The translations under genes and the position numbers were made by a program. Positions 51,010 through 59,694 of a DNA stretch of 64,000 bases are shown here, piece after piece. The notes beneath the pieces are model-generated. The model did not search any database. It had not been told where the DNA came from and saw nothing but the letters and a program-made list of their open reading frames with translations. The stretch comes from Chitinophagales bacterium (lineage in GTDB: Bacteria; Bacteroidota; Bacteroidia; Chitinophagales; Chitinophagaceae), in contig JAFLBI010000001.1 of the NCBI GenBank assembly GCA_017303835.1, positions 1,054,001 to 1,118,000 of the forward strand. Direction: 5' to 3'. How positions within the stretch are numbered: position 1 is the stretch's first letter; every line of letters starts with the position of its first letter.

Positions 51010-51360
51010 ATGGCGATTCTTTTTTTGATATTGACGGTGGTGGCTGCAGCTGCGCTTGGTTTTGTGATCCTGGTTCAAAACCCCAAAGGTGGTGGACTGG
51101 CAGGTAATGTGGGCGGCATCAGCAACCAGTTCATGGGTGTGAAGCAAACAACAGATGTTCTGGAAAAAGGTACTTGGTTGTTTGCCGGTATCATTGCCCT
51201 GCTTGCTTTATTCAGCAGCGTATTGCTGAAAGGCACAGCTACCGTATCTACTGAAGACAACCTATTGGAAAAAGTGAATACCAACGCTCCTGCCGCAGCA
51301 CCTGCAAATACAGTACCGATGACCACACCGGCTAAACCTGCAGACAGCGTTAAGAAATAA
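51010..51360 (+). CDS. secG: Preprotein translocase subunit SecG
   Basis: The product is a 116-residue membrane protein with two helices: 'ILFLILTVVAAAALGFVILVQ' and 'GTWLFAGIIALLALFSSVLL'. 'NPKGGGLAGNVGGISNQFMGVKQTTDVLEKGTW' between them is the conserved cytoplasmic loop. It assists SecYE during protein export. The C-terminal tail is Ala/Pro-rich, as in Bacteroidota relatives. It is followed at once by a terminator, which ends the miaB run. Confidence 0.93.
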   Translation: MAILFLILTVVAAAALGFVILVQNPKGGGLAGNVGGISNQFMGVKQTTDVLEKGTWLFAGIIALLALFSSVLLKGTATVSTEDNLLEKVNTNAPAAAPANTVPMTTPAKPADSVKK

Positions 51361-51383
51361 CCGACGATAAAAGTTTCTGAAAG

Positions 51384-51412
51384 CCCCGTCCGCAAGACGG
51401 GGTTTTTGTTTT
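51384..51412 (+). terminator. Rho-independent terminator after secG
   Basis: CCCCGTC (51384-51390), loop CGCAA, and GACGGGG (51396-51402) are followed by TTTTTGTTTT. It begins 23 bases after the secG stop. Confidence 0.87.
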
Positions 51413-51423
51413 ATTTTGATCTC

Positions 51424-52446
51424 ATGAAAAAAGTCCTGTTGCTTACCGGATTGGTTGCTGTAGTGTTAATCGCGATACTCTTTGTGCCAGCCACCAAGTT
51501 TGATACACCGAAAGCAGCTTTCATCCTGGAAGCTGGAGAGAACAATACTGCTGCAGCCGTGCGCAAAATGCAGGACCTCGTGCGCTTTCGCTGGGTGCTC
51601 AGCCTTACGGGCGGAATCCTTGGTGTAGACGAACACCTCAAGCCCGGTAAGTTTGAATTGAAACAGGGACAAAACATCCTCAGCATTATCCGTCAACTAC
51701 GCAACAACAAACAAGCAGAGACCAAGCTCATCGTAACCAAGTTGCGCACCAAAATGGATCTGGCGAGACTGATTGGTAAAAATTTTAAAGCTGATTCAGC
51801 CCAAGTGATGCAATTTCTACAAAGCAATGATTCACTGAAAGCATTTGGCGTTGATACCAATACAGCCATGACACTCGTCATACCCAATACTTACAGTTTT
51901 TACTGGAATACACCACTCAACAATATCTTCAAAAAACTGGCCGCTGAAAAAGAACAGTTCTGGGCGAGCAATAACAGAAAGGAAAAAGCTGAAAAGCTTG
52001 GTTATACCCCTGAGCAAGTCTATACACTTGCTTCTATTGTAGAAGAAGAAACTATCCGCGATGATGAGAAGGGCAATATTGCCAGTGTTTATCTCAATCG
52101 CTTACGCATTGGTATGGAGATGGGTGCAGACCCCACGATCAAATTTGCCCTCAATGATTTTTCCATCAAACGTATTCTGGAAAAACACCTGAATGTGCAA
52201 TCACCTTACAATACTTACCGCAACATTGGATTACCACCGGGACCCATTTGTACACCATCCATCGTAACCATTGACGCCACATTGAATGCACCCAAAACAG
52301 ACTATTTGTTTTGCTGCGCCAAAGCAGACTTCAGTGGTTACCACAATTTCGCTGCTACTTACGAACAGCACCTGAAATATGCAGATGAGTACCAGCAAGA
52401 GTTGAATCGTATTGCCAAAGCAAAAGCACAAACAGCCACGAAGTGA
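51424..52446 (+). CDS. mltG: Endolytic murein transglycosylase MltG
   Basis: This 340-residue inner-membrane-anchored enzyme has an N-terminal helix 'VLLLTGLVAVVLIAILFVPA', a LysM-like part and the YceG domain. The catalytic Glu lies in 'VYTLASIVEEETIRDDEKGNIASVYLNRL', followed by 'GMEMGADPTIKFAL', 'SPYNTYRNIGLPPGPICTPSIVTIDATLNA' and 'YLFCCAKADFSGYHNFAATYEQHLKYADEYQQEL'. It cleaves growing glycan strands and limits their length. ATG 51424 is preferred. The YihY gene overlaps its stop by four bases. Confidence 0.94.
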   Translation: MKKVLLLTGLVAVVLIAILFVPATKFDTPKAAFILEAGENNTAAAVRKMQDLVRFRWVLSLTGGILGVDEHLKPGKFELKQGQNILSIIRQLRNNKQAETKLIVTKLRTKMDLARLIGKNFKADSAQVMQFLQSNDSLKAFGVDTNTAMTLVIPNTYSFYWNTPLNNIFKKLAAEKEQFWASNNRKEKAEKLGYTPEQVYTLASIVEEETIRDDEKGNIASVYLNRLRIGMEMGADPTIKFALNDFSIKRILEKHLNVQSPYNTYRNIGLPPGPICTPSIVTIDATLNAPKTDYLFCCAKADFSGYHNFAATYEQHLKYADEYQQELNRIAKAKAQTATK

Positions 52447-53405
52447 CCAAACTGGAACGCATCATTATTACCTGGCCGCCTATTGCTTTTCTGATTCGGA
52501 AAAGTAAGAAGCTTGTGTTGCCGGGGTTTCAGGGCGTTCCCTTGTATGATGTGGTGGTTTTCTTTTTCAAGCAGATCAATCGGGTTGGTTTAAATGAACG
52601 TGCTGCTGCTATCTCTTTCAATTTTATCATGGCCATACCGGCAGCCATGATCTTTATATTCACACTAGTACCCTATCTGCCTGTTGCAGCTGAATTCAAA
52701 GCACAATTACTGAAGCTGATCAAAGACCTTACACCCAATAAAGCCACTTCGCAACTCATCATCAGTTTTATTGATGATTTCTTCAAACCACGCAATGGCC
52801 TATTGTCATTTGTCTTTTTAATCACTTTGTTCTACGCGTCGAATGCCATGATTGGTATTGTACGCACATTCGATAGATCAATACAAGAAACCAAAGGCTA
52901 TTTTCTGCATCAACGCTTGCGCGCTTTACGCCTTACTACCCTGTTAATTCTATTGTTGATTGCGAGTGTACTGATGCTAATCGGGCAAGAAGAATTAGCA
53001 GGCATCCTGAAGAATATTTTCCATATGCGCAAAAGAGCACGCATCCCTTGGTGGAATGGCGTACGCTACACCGTGATTCTGGCATTCTTGTTCTACGGGA
53101 TCGCATTGATTTACCGCTATGGTCCATCAGTACACAAAAAATGGCCACTCGTCTCTCCAGGTGCGATCTTATCTACTTTCTTAATCTTGGCTACGACCAT
53201 TATCTTCTCTTTTTGGGTCAATAATTTCGCTAATTACAATAAAGTCTACGGCTCCATTGGTACTGTACTGATTGTGATGCTCTTGATATATTTCAACTCG
53301 CTCATCCTACTCATTGGCTTTGAATTGAATGTGAGCCTCACCTACCTCAAACAACAGGTGCAGGCTAGAAAAGCACAGGAAAATCAGGCACCAACAAATC
53401 CTTAA
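52443..53405 (+). CDS. YihY/BrkB family membrane protein
   Basis: The product is a 320-residue protein with about six membrane segments. 'ERAAAISFNFIMAIPAAMIFIFTLVPYLPV', 'FVFLITLFYASNAMIGIVRTFDRSI', 'KWPLVSPGAILSTFLILATTIIFSFWVNNFANYNKVYGSIGTVLIVMLLIYFNSLILLIGFELN' are the family signatures. It is often misnamed RNase BN; its true role is unsettled. The GTG start is inside the mltG stop (overlap of four bases), so it is co-translated. Confidence 0.88.
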   Translation: MTKLERIIITWPPIAFLIRKSKKLVLPGFQGVPLYDVVVFFFKQINRVGLNERAAAISFNFIMAIPAAMIFIFTLVPYLPVAAEFKAQLLKLIKDLTPNKATSQLIISFIDDFFKPRNGLLSFVFLITLFYASNAMIGIVRTFDRSIQETKGYFLHQRLRALRLTTLLILLLIASVLMLIGQEELAGILKNIFHMRKRARIPWWNGVRYTVILAFLFYGIALIYRYGPSVHKKWPLVSPGAILSTFLILATTIIFSFWVNNFANYNKVYGSIGTVLIVMLLIYFNSLILLIGFELNVSLTYLKQQVQARKAQENQAPTNP

Positions 53406-53471
53406 AATGAGTTGAGCGGTTTGGCGGAAATAATGGTTTTCCCGAAATTGATTCTTCTAAACTGCAAACAA

Positions 53472-54071
53472 ATGAAAAGACTTTTCCTCACCTCCTTATT
53501 GGCTACTGCATTGCTCGTAGCGCAAGCTCAAACATCCATAGCTGTTGGCAGCAACGCCCCCATGCTGGAGCAAGCCATGAAAGATATCTCCGGAAAAATG
53601 ATTTCTGTGAAAGATGCCATGAAACAAAATGGTGTATTGGTGATGTTTAGTTGCAATACCTGCCCCTATGTAATCAAGAACCAAAGCAGAACAAAAGAGA
53701 TTGCAGCATTTGCCAAAGCCAATAATATCGGCATCATCCTACTCAACAGCAACGAAGCCCAACGTGGCGGTGACGATTCCTTTGCGGCCATGCAACAATA
53801 TGCTAAGGATCAACAGTACGATTTCCCATATGTGGTAGATGCCAATCACCAGCAGGCCGATGCTTATGGTGCCACGCGTACACCGGAATTATTCTTACTG
53901 GATGCACAAGGCAAACTGGTATACAAAGGCGCTATTGATGATTCCCCCGCTGATATCAATAACGTGAAAAGAGTGCATGCCAAAGAAGCGATTACAGAAT
54001 TGGTGGGCGGCAAATCCGTTTCCATCAAAGAAAGCCGATCCGTAGGCTGCAGCATCAAGAGAAAAAATTAA
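53472..54071 (+). CDS. Secreted thioredoxin-fold redoxin (AhpC/TSA-like)
   Basis: A predicted 199-residue exported protein (signal to 'VAQAQ'). The thioredoxin motif is C61-N-T-C64 in 'VLVMFSCNTCPYVIKNQSRTKEIAAFAK', and 'VVDANHQQADAYGATRTPELFLLDAQGKLVYKGAIDDSPADIN' is the peroxiredoxin-like second half with cis-Pro (RTPE). 'DD' and the C-terminal 'SVGCSIKRKN' add a further Cys. It resembles the ResA/YkuU-type periplasmic redoxins. ATG 53472 begins the signal peptide. Confidence 0.83.
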   Translation: MKRLFLTSLLATALLVAQAQTSIAVGSNAPMLEQAMKDISGKMISVKDAMKQNGVLVMFSCNTCPYVIKNQSRTKEIAAFAKANNIGIILLNSNEAQRGGDDSFAAMQQYAKDQQYDFPYVVDANHQQADAYGATRTPELFLLDAQGKLVYKGAIDDSPADINNVKRVHAKEAITELVGGKSVSIKESRSVGCSIKRKN

Positions 54072-54075
54072 GTTT

Positions 54076-54099
54076 AACCACGCTACGGCGTGGTTTTTT
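54076..54099 (+). terminator. Rho-independent terminator after the redoxin gene
   Basis: AACCACGC and GCGTGGTT form a stem with a TACG loop, followed by TTTTTT. It starts a few bases after the redoxin stop. Confidence 0.85.
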
Positions 54100-54145
54100 A
54101 TTACTGCCTTTATACAGACCGTATCTTTAATGCTCAATTTTTTAT

Positions 54146-55756
54146 ATGCGTAAATTCTTGTTGGGCTTATTGATTGTATCAATGATACAAGCACAGGCGC
54201 AAACACCGATGATCACCCCTGTACCTGTGTCTATGCAAATACAGAATGGCCAGGCTTTTAAATTGAATCAGCAAACCCAGATTGTGGCTGATCCTTTTTT
54301 TGCAGCTCAAGCCTCTTATTTGCAAGCAGCCATTCAAGAGCAGACAGGATTATCATTGAAGATTGGTAAAAAGAGCAGTCCTGCATCACAGATTCAGCTG
54401 GTGAAAACAGCAGCAGGTGCACAACCAGAAGCTTATCAAGTACAAATAGCACAAAATAATATTGTACTCAGTGCAGCAGATATCCGTGGTATCGTGAACA
54501 GCATACAATCTTTATTACAATTACTACCCTTACAAAAGACCGCTACTGTATCCATTCCTGCCCTCAACATCACAGACTATCCGCGTTTTGCTTACAGAGG
54601 TATGCACTTAGATGTGGTACGACATTTCTTTCCGGTAGACTATATCAAGAAATACATCGACTATCTCACTTTTCATAAGTTCAACACGTTTCACTGGCAC
54701 TTGACTGATGATCAAGGTTGGCGTATTGAAATGCATTCCTATCCAAAACTCAATAGCATCGGCTCTTGGCGCGATTCAACATTAATAGGCCACTTTAAAG
54801 ACACACCCGCGCGCTATGAGCGTGTGCGTTATGGTGGTTACTACACCAAAAAGGAAATCAAGGAAGTGATTGCTTATGCCAACATACGCGGCATCACCAT
54901 CATTCCTGAGATTGATATTCCCGGTCATAGTAGAGCTACCATTACAGCTTATCCTGAATTCAGCACAGACCCCAATAACAAATGGGGCGTTGCAGCTACC
55001 TGGGGTATGTATAACCGACAAAACAATGTGCTCGCACCCAACCCAAAAACTTTTGCGTTTTTAAGAGCTGTATTTCATGAACTGGCAGATTTGTTTCCAT
55101 CACCGTATATCCACCTTGGTGGTGATGAATGTAGTAAACTCTGGTGGAAGCAAAGTGCAGAAGCTCAGGCTTTCATCAAAGCCAATAACCTGAAAGATGA
55201 ATTTGGGTTACAGACTTATTTTATTCAGCAAGTGAGCAAATACTTAGCAGAGAAAGGCAGAAAAGTAATTGGCTGGCATGAGATCATGGAAGGCAAACTG
55301 GATACTTCCACCATTGTGATGAACTGGGGCAATGATGCAAAAGCTGTGGAAGCGGCAGAGAAAGGCTATGCGATTATCATGACACCGGGTAAACCTTATT
55401 ATTTCGATCATTACCAATCCAAGGATCCAAAAGACAGTCTGGCTATTCATGGGTACAACCCCTTGGAAGCTGTTTATCTCTATGAACCTGTTCCTGCAGG
55501 AGTGCGTAAAAAAGGTTTATCAGCGAAGATCATGGGCGGACAAGCCAATGTTTGGACAGAATATATGGGCTATACAACCAAAGTTGATTATATGGTTTTT
55601 CCGAGAATGACAGCAGTGAGTGAAACGCTATGGTCGCAGCCGGAAAAAAAGAATTACAATGATTTCGTGAATCGTGTAAAGACAAGCATAATACCCAGAT
55701 ACCAATTCTGGAACAGTTCCTGGTTTCCTGATTTTGAAAAATGGCGTAAAGAATAA
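54146..55756 (+). CDS. Beta-N-acetylhexosaminidase, GH20
   Basis: A 536-residue exported enzyme (signal to 'AQAQ'). It has an N-terminal GH20b-like domain ('VPVSMQIQNGQAFKLNQQTQIVADPFFAAQASYLQAAIQEQTG') and a TIM-barrel with catalytic D327-E328 in 'HLGGDECSK'. 'YRGMHLDVVRHFFPVDYIKKYIDYLTFHKFNTFHWHLTDDQGWRIEM' and 'IIPEIDIPGHSRA' are typical. It removes terminal GlcNAc or GalNAc from chitin-like or murein-derived sugars or host glycans. TATCTTTA (54122-54129) is a possible promoter box. Confidence 0.94.
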   Translation: MRKFLLGLLIVSMIQAQAQTPMITPVPVSMQIQNGQAFKLNQQTQIVADPFFAAQASYLQAAIQEQTGLSLKIGKKSSPASQIQLVKTAAGAQPEAYQVQIAQNNIVLSAADIRGIVNSIQSLLQLLPLQKTATVSIPALNITDYPRFAYRGMHLDVVRHFFPVDYIKKYIDYLTFHKFNTFHWHLTDDQGWRIEMHSYPKLNSIGSWRDSTLIGHFKDTPARYERVRYGGYYTKKEIKEVIAYANIRGITIIPEIDIPGHSRATITAYPEFSTDPNNKWGVAATWGMYNRQNNVLAPNPKTFAFLRAVFHELADLFPSPYIHLGGDECSKLWWKQSAEAQAFIKANNLKDEFGLQTYFIQQVSKYLAEKGRKVIGWHEIMEGKLDTSTIVMNWGNDAKAVEAAEKGYAIIMTPGKPYYFDHYQSKDPKDSLAIHGYNPLEAVYLYEPVPAGVRKKGLSAKIMGGQANVWTEYMGYTTKVDYMVFPRMTAVSETLWSQPEKKNYNDFVNRVKTSIIPRYQFWNSSWFPDFEKWRKE

Positions 55757-55761
55757 ACAGC

Positions 55762-56241
55762 TTACTCCAGCATTTCGAGTAAAGCCAACTTGAGCTTTTC
55801 CTCCGGCAATTGCTGGCCATAAAACTTGCGGAATTTCTTTTTGTTATTCACCAAAACTGTGGCGGGTATCGCGCCCTGCCAGCTTAGGTCTATTTTGGGA
55901 CAGAAGTAGTCAGCATTTGTCTCATCCAACCAAACGATCCTGGATTGATAGCCATTCTTTTTAGCAAACTCCTGAATGCCTTTTGGATAATCTTCGGGGA
56001 AGTCGAGACTCACCAGTACCAAGCGCACTTTCTTATCCTTTAAAGCAGCAACTGATTTTTCAAACCAAGGGATCTCTTGTACACAAGGCTTACACCAGCT
56101 GGCCCAGAAGTTGACCACCAAGGGTGTGGTAGCCGTATCCATCATTTTCAAGACATCATAAATCTTGACCTTTCTGATGGCTTGTGCCTCGGCAATTTGT
56201 GCACAAATAGCAATACAGCAAAACAGCAGCAGCTTTTTCAT
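55762..56241 (-). CDS. TlpA/ResA-like thioredoxin
   Basis: The product is 159 residues with a signal peptide (to 'AEA'). The redox motif is C50-K-P-C53 in 'VVNFWASWCKPCVQEIPWFEKSV', and 'AIPATVLVNNKKKFRKFYGQQL' holds the cis-Pro. TlpA proteins reduce disulfides in the periplasm, for example in cytochrome c or copper-site assembly, and may serve the Ccm genes elsewhere in the window. It lies nine bases downstream of trmH on the same strand. Confidence 0.88.
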   Translation of the reverse strand: MKKLLLFCCIAICAQIAEAQAIRKVKIYDVLKMMDTATTPLVVNFWASWCKPCVQEIPWFEKSVAALKDKKVRLVLVSLDFPEDYPKGIQEFAKKNGYQSRIVWLDETNADYFCPKIDLSWQGAIPATVLVNNKKKFRKFYGQQLPEEKLKLALLEMLE

Positions 56242-56250
56242 AGCAGCAAT

Positions 56251-56847
56251 TTACAGATCATCTGTTTCATGAAAACCCCATTCTTGCAATAATTGTTGTC
56301 TTTGCGTAACGGGAAGCGAAGCCTGATCATAATGCCCTGCCGCTGCTTTTTGTCGGTACGCTTCGTAAATAGACACCGCGCAAGCAACAGAGATATTCAG
56401 GCTTTGGATAATACCCATTTGTGGGATGATGAAATTACCATCGGCCATTTGTCTGATCTCATCGCTCACCCCTGCATGTTCATTACCAAAGACCAATGCC
56501 ACTGGTTGAGTGAAATCAATCTCATACAGACTTCTGGCATCAGATGATAAATGGGTAGTGAGGATCAATGGAAATCTTTCACGCAAGGCCTGAAAACAGT
56601 CAGTAGCATCTTCAAACTGATGCACCGTAAGCCACTTAGCCGCACTACTGCTACTCTTAGCACCAAACTTTTTGTGTCGGGGAATTTTTGTATTGAGGAT
56701 ATAGATATCCTGAATGCCCACCGCATCGCAGGTACGCATGACTGCAGATATATTGTGCGGATCTTGCACATTCTCCATCACCACTGTGAGGTTAGCCTGA
56801 CGGCGATTGAGTACACGCAATAGCTTTTCAGTACGTTCTGGTGTCAT
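56251..56847 (-). CDS. trmH: TrmH-family tRNA/rRNA 2'-O-methyltransferase
   Basis: A 198-residue SPOUT enzyme. The three knot motifs are visible: 'VVMENVQDPHNISAVMRTCDAVGIQDIYIL', 'PVALVFGNEHAGVSDEI' and 'IPQMGIIQSLNISVACAVSIYEAYRQ'. The 'SLNISVACAV' end fits TrmH (Gm18 in tRNA) rather than RlmB, though related SpoU enzymes cannot be excluded. It has a compact N-terminal helix and no extra domain. It probably shares a transcript with the TlpA gene. Confidence 0.87.
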   Translation of the reverse strand: MTPERTEKLLRVLNRRQANLTVVMENVQDPHNISAVMRTCDAVGIQDIYILNTKIPRHKKFGAKSSSSAAKWLTVHQFEDATDCFQALRERFPLILTTHLSSDARSLYEIDFTQPVALVFGNEHAGVSDEIRQMADGNFIIPQMGIIQSLNISVACAVSIYEAYRQKAAAGHYDQASLPVTQRQQLLQEWGFHETDDL

Positions 56848-56894
56848 GCCGCAAACTTAGTATAAAGCAGATGAAGGATGCACCTAAAAGCTGT

Positions 56895-57848
56895 CTAAAC
56901 TACCTGATAACTTGTTTGGTTCTTTTCCCCTTGCTTTTTAATCAGTTTCTTTTGAACTGCTAGCTGTAGATCCCGGCTCGCGGTAGCAGAAGATACCGTT
57001 TTAAAATAAGCCATATAGTCTTTGCGTGTAAATGACCGAACGCCACTTGTTAGAAAAAGACCAATCCTTTCTAGGCTCGAAATAGGGCCGGTTCTTTCTT
57101 TAAGTAATTCGTCTAAAGCATTACGCAAGATACCTAGCATGAATACGATAAAATAAGTTGATTCCCCTCGCTTATCACTGATAGACAATGCCTGATAATA
57201 TTCTTGCTGATGCTTACTGATGAGGGTTTCGAAAGGTAAATACTCAAATACAGGATATTGCTGCATCAAAATTAAAGTCTGCCAAAGACGCCCCATACGT
57301 CCGTTACCATCAGCAAATGGATGAATAAACTCCACTTCATAATGGAATACACAGCTCTTAATCAAGATCGCTTCCTCGTCGTTACGCAGGTATTGAAACA
57401 ACTGCTTCATTAAAACAGGCACTTGTGCTGCAGGAGGTGCCAAATGCGCAATAGCTTGTCCCTTTACAATACCTACACCAGACTGCCTGTATTTTCCGGG
57501 ATATTTGACCAATCCCTGCATCAATGTTTTGTGTGCTGAAAGAAAGACTTTCTCTGTATAAGGATGATATTTACTCAATTGTGCATAGACCTGAATTGCG
57601 TTGTTCACCTCAGCGATATCTTTCGGCGGACCAATAACCCGTTTTTTGTCAAGAATAGCTGTTACCTGATCAATAGCTAAAGTATTACCCTCAATGGCAA
57701 GTGATGCCTGTATAGTTCTAATTCTATTTTGCTTTCTTAATTCAGGTGACTGCTTAGTTAAGAATGAAGCATTGACTTCGCCAATTTTATGGGCAACTTC
57801 ACTGACCAAATTCAGTATCTGGCTTGATATGGTGTAGGGCGGCTTCAA
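56895..57848 (-). CDS. Fic family protein, class II (self-inhibited)
   Basis: A 317-residue Fic enzyme that would transfer AMP (or another group) to target proteins. The Fic motif is 'HPFADGNGRMGRLW' with H176. The inhibitory helix motif S49-L-A-I-E53-G54 lies at the N-terminus, as in class II Fic proteins. An N-terminal Fic_N-like section and a C-terminal winged-helix-like part ('RSFTRKDYMAYFKTVSSATASRDLQLAVQKKLIKKQG') flank it. TTG is the only start that fits. No antitoxin gene is adjacent. A palindrome abuts the start codon. Confidence 0.88.
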   Translation of the reverse strand: MKPPYTISSQILNLVSEVAHKIGEVNASFLTKQSPELRKQNRIRTIQASLAIEGNTLAIDQVTAILDKKRVIGPPKDIAEVNNAIQVYAQLSKYHPYTEKVFLSAHKTLMQGLVKYPGKYRQSGVGIVKGQAIAHLAPPAAQVPVLMKQLFQYLRNDEEAILIKSCVFHYEVEFIHPFADGNGRMGRLWQTLILMQQYPVFEYLPFETLISKHQQEYYQALSISDKRGESTYFIVFMLGILRNALDELLKERTGPISSLERIGLFLTSGVRSFTRKDYMAYFKTVSSATASRDLQLAVQKKLIKKQGEKNQTSYQVV

Positions 57849-57879
57849 TTGATAGTATCAAATGATACTATCAAAAATA
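57849..57879 (-). promoter_or_regulatory. Promoter box and operator-like palindrome at the fic start
   Basis: TTGATAGTATCA (57849-57860), AA, TGATACTATCAA (57863-57874) form a perfect 12+12 palindrome directly before the fic TTG codon. On the minus strand TATTTTTG (57872-57879, matching TAnnTTTG) overlaps its upstream end, so the palindrome covers the predicted transcription start. More TTTGATA half-sites lie upstream. This is the expected place for a repressor that switches fic off, perhaps Fic's own C-terminal HTH. Confidence 0.6.
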
Positions 57880-57933
57880 TGATAATCTATTTGATAAAAC
57901 TGTCATAAATACTATTACAGATGAAAACCGGTA

Positions 57934-58449
57934 CTAATGCCCTTTTGACTCAGCCTTATTCGGATCGCGATGATCATAGCTCAAAACCTCTTTAAGTAAC
58001 CACTCACCTTTTTCCAATACATACAGGTGGGTAAATCTGGCCCTGCTGGTATGCTGATCGGGCTTATTCCTTTCTCGTATGTAGAAATCATGTACACCTG
58101 TTTGTAAAGCCGCATAGAGCACGCCATTATTGTACATAGGAAATACTTCCAGGCTTTCCTTTACAACTTTTCGAATGGGTTTACGGGTACTGTCGCCACA
58201 AATATTATTTTTTACCGCTTCTATAAACTGTACACGGTTCTGTACCCCACCTTGGTCATGATAAAACACGATATCTGGATGAATGGCTTTATTCAGATAC
58301 GCCAGATCACAAAGATTGAAACTACGCGCAAAGAAGATACTATCCTGCTTTTTCAAAGCCTGAAACAATTCGGAGGATTTGGCGACTTGCGCTTGTATTG
58401 AATGACCAATAAAAAACAGCAAAACGAAAAACAGCAATATCTTTTTCAT
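57934..58449 (-). CDS. Exported SnoaL/NTF2-like protein
   Basis: The product is 171 residues with a signal peptide (to 'IQAQ'). 'LFQALKKQDSIFFARSFNLCDLAYLNKAIHPDIVFYHDQGGVQNRVQFIEAVKNNI' and the final 'RFTHLYVLEKGEWLLKEVLSYDHRDPN' match the DUF4440/NTF2-like fold, in which the cone cavity binds small ligands. The function is unknown. It is upstream of fic on the same strand but separated by about 85 bases with the fic operator. Confidence 0.78.
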   Translation of the reverse strand: MKKILLFFVLLFFIGHSIQAQVAKSSELFQALKKQDSIFFARSFNLCDLAYLNKAIHPDIVFYHDQGGVQNRVQFIEAVKNNICGDSTRKPIRKVVKESLEVFPMYNNGVLYAALQTGVHDFYIRERNKPDQHTSRARFTHLYVLEKGEWLLKEVLSYDHRDPNKAESKGH

Positions 58450-58486
58450 GGGTTATTCCTGATGTTGAAGGGTTATGTACGGAAAG

Positions 58487-59626
58487 TTAGTTCAAATCAG
58501 GCTTAGCCCAGAATATCGCAGGATTATTGGTTTTGTAATTTGTAAAAACTACCCCAGTTGTAGTATTGGTTTGAGTCTTTTGTTGTGGTAGCTGCGCTAA
58601 TCCGTCTAATGGCAGCAACTCCACATAACTCACTTGCTTACCGCTTTTCCAAGTCTCTGTATCGTACTCACTTACTAAGGGTGTTTGTAAACGATACAAG
58701 TTCTTGGCCATATACTGTTCAAGATAGTTTTCTTTGGTTTGCAAACTACCCCTGTTCCAATTGGCATCTGCATTCAAGATCAAAGGCTTGCCCTGAATCA
58801 GTCTTTCCCTTACTTCTTGTATGCCCAAGAGTTGTCCCTTTTCATCCATCACATAGGCATCGAATGTAGGGTCGATCCAAACCCATTTATCTAACTGCCT
58901 GCTGAAAACCATATTGATCACATGACAATCATCGAACTGGGTTTCTTTAGGCATACAGGTGATATATCGTGATCGTATACCCAGCGACAAATAACATTCA
59001 TTTAAAATAGTGGCCAGCATTCTGCAATTCACGCCCCTGTTTTCCTGCTTACACACTTTGATGAGGTCAATGGCATTTTTCAGCGTAGGATTGTTTGAAT
59101 TGCCATCATGCTTTATCAGATTATGCACCCAATGCATAAGGTTGAAAATTTTGGAGAGTTCACTCCCATTGCCGGCGATAGAGTCTAATCTCAAATCCCG
59201 CCTGATTCTTTGCAGATTGGTATCGCTGGCCGACTGATAACTAAACTTAGGTACATATCGCTGATCGTTTACATCATAAGCTGCAGCAGCTTTTAACATG
59301 TCTAATCTTGCAGGCTGATACATTATTTTGGTTCTTGCCGTGTCATTCCCATTCAGTACAAAGCAGAATTCATGAACAACACCCGGACCCAGTATAAAAC
59401 TGATGGAATCCACATCTGTAATAAAGCTGAGTTTACCTGCGGAACTGGTGTAAGTATCTACTGCTTTACCCGGCACAATGCGCCAGGCATATTTGCGTAA
59501 TTGCTGGTCTTCTTTGATGTGTACAAAAGCTGATTTAGCCTGTACAATGGGTAATGACTTTTGTGCCTTACCCAACTGAGCCAGGACCAAGAAATAGCTA
59601 AGGAATAATAATTTCGATTGCTTCAT
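58487..59626 (-). CDS. Secreted transglutaminase-like (cysteine protease fold) protein
   Basis: The product is 379 residues with a signal peptide (to 'LGKA'). The catalytic triad is likely C201 ('NRGVNCRMLATILNE'), H235 ('DDCHVINMVFS') and D252 ('KWVWIDPTFDAYVMD'). The first 130 residues form a beta-rich domain of unknown type. Such proteins in Bacteroidota may hydrolyse or cross-link peptides or cleave glycopeptides; the substrate is unknown. It is followed on the strand by the NTF2-like gene after 37 bases. Confidence 0.83.
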   Translation of the reverse strand: MKQSKLLFLSYFLVLAQLGKAQKSLPIVQAKSAFVHIKEDQQLRKYAWRIVPGKAVDTYTSSAGKLSFITDVDSISFILGPGVVHEFCFVLNGNDTARTKIMYQPARLDMLKAAAAYDVNDQRYVPKFSYQSASDTNLQRIRRDLRLDSIAGNGSELSKIFNLMHWVHNLIKHDGNSNNPTLKNAIDLIKVCKQENRGVNCRMLATILNECYLSLGIRSRYITCMPKETQFDDCHVINMVFSRQLDKWVWIDPTFDAYVMDEKGQLLGIQEVRERLIQGKPLILNADANWNRGSLQTKENYLEQYMAKNLYRLQTPLVSEYDTETWKSGKQVSYVELLPLDGLAQLPQQKTQTNTTTGVVFTNYKTNNPAIFWAKPDLN

Positions 59627-59694
59627 TAGGCGTGTGACGAAGCAGCAAGGCCTTTTGTTACAGGCTAACTAATTAATTTTAATCCTTGTATCAG

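Noticed and set aside
56895-57848. Fic as half of a toxin-antitoxin pair
   Set aside because: No small antitoxin gene is adjacent, and the inhibitory motif lies within the Fic protein itself.
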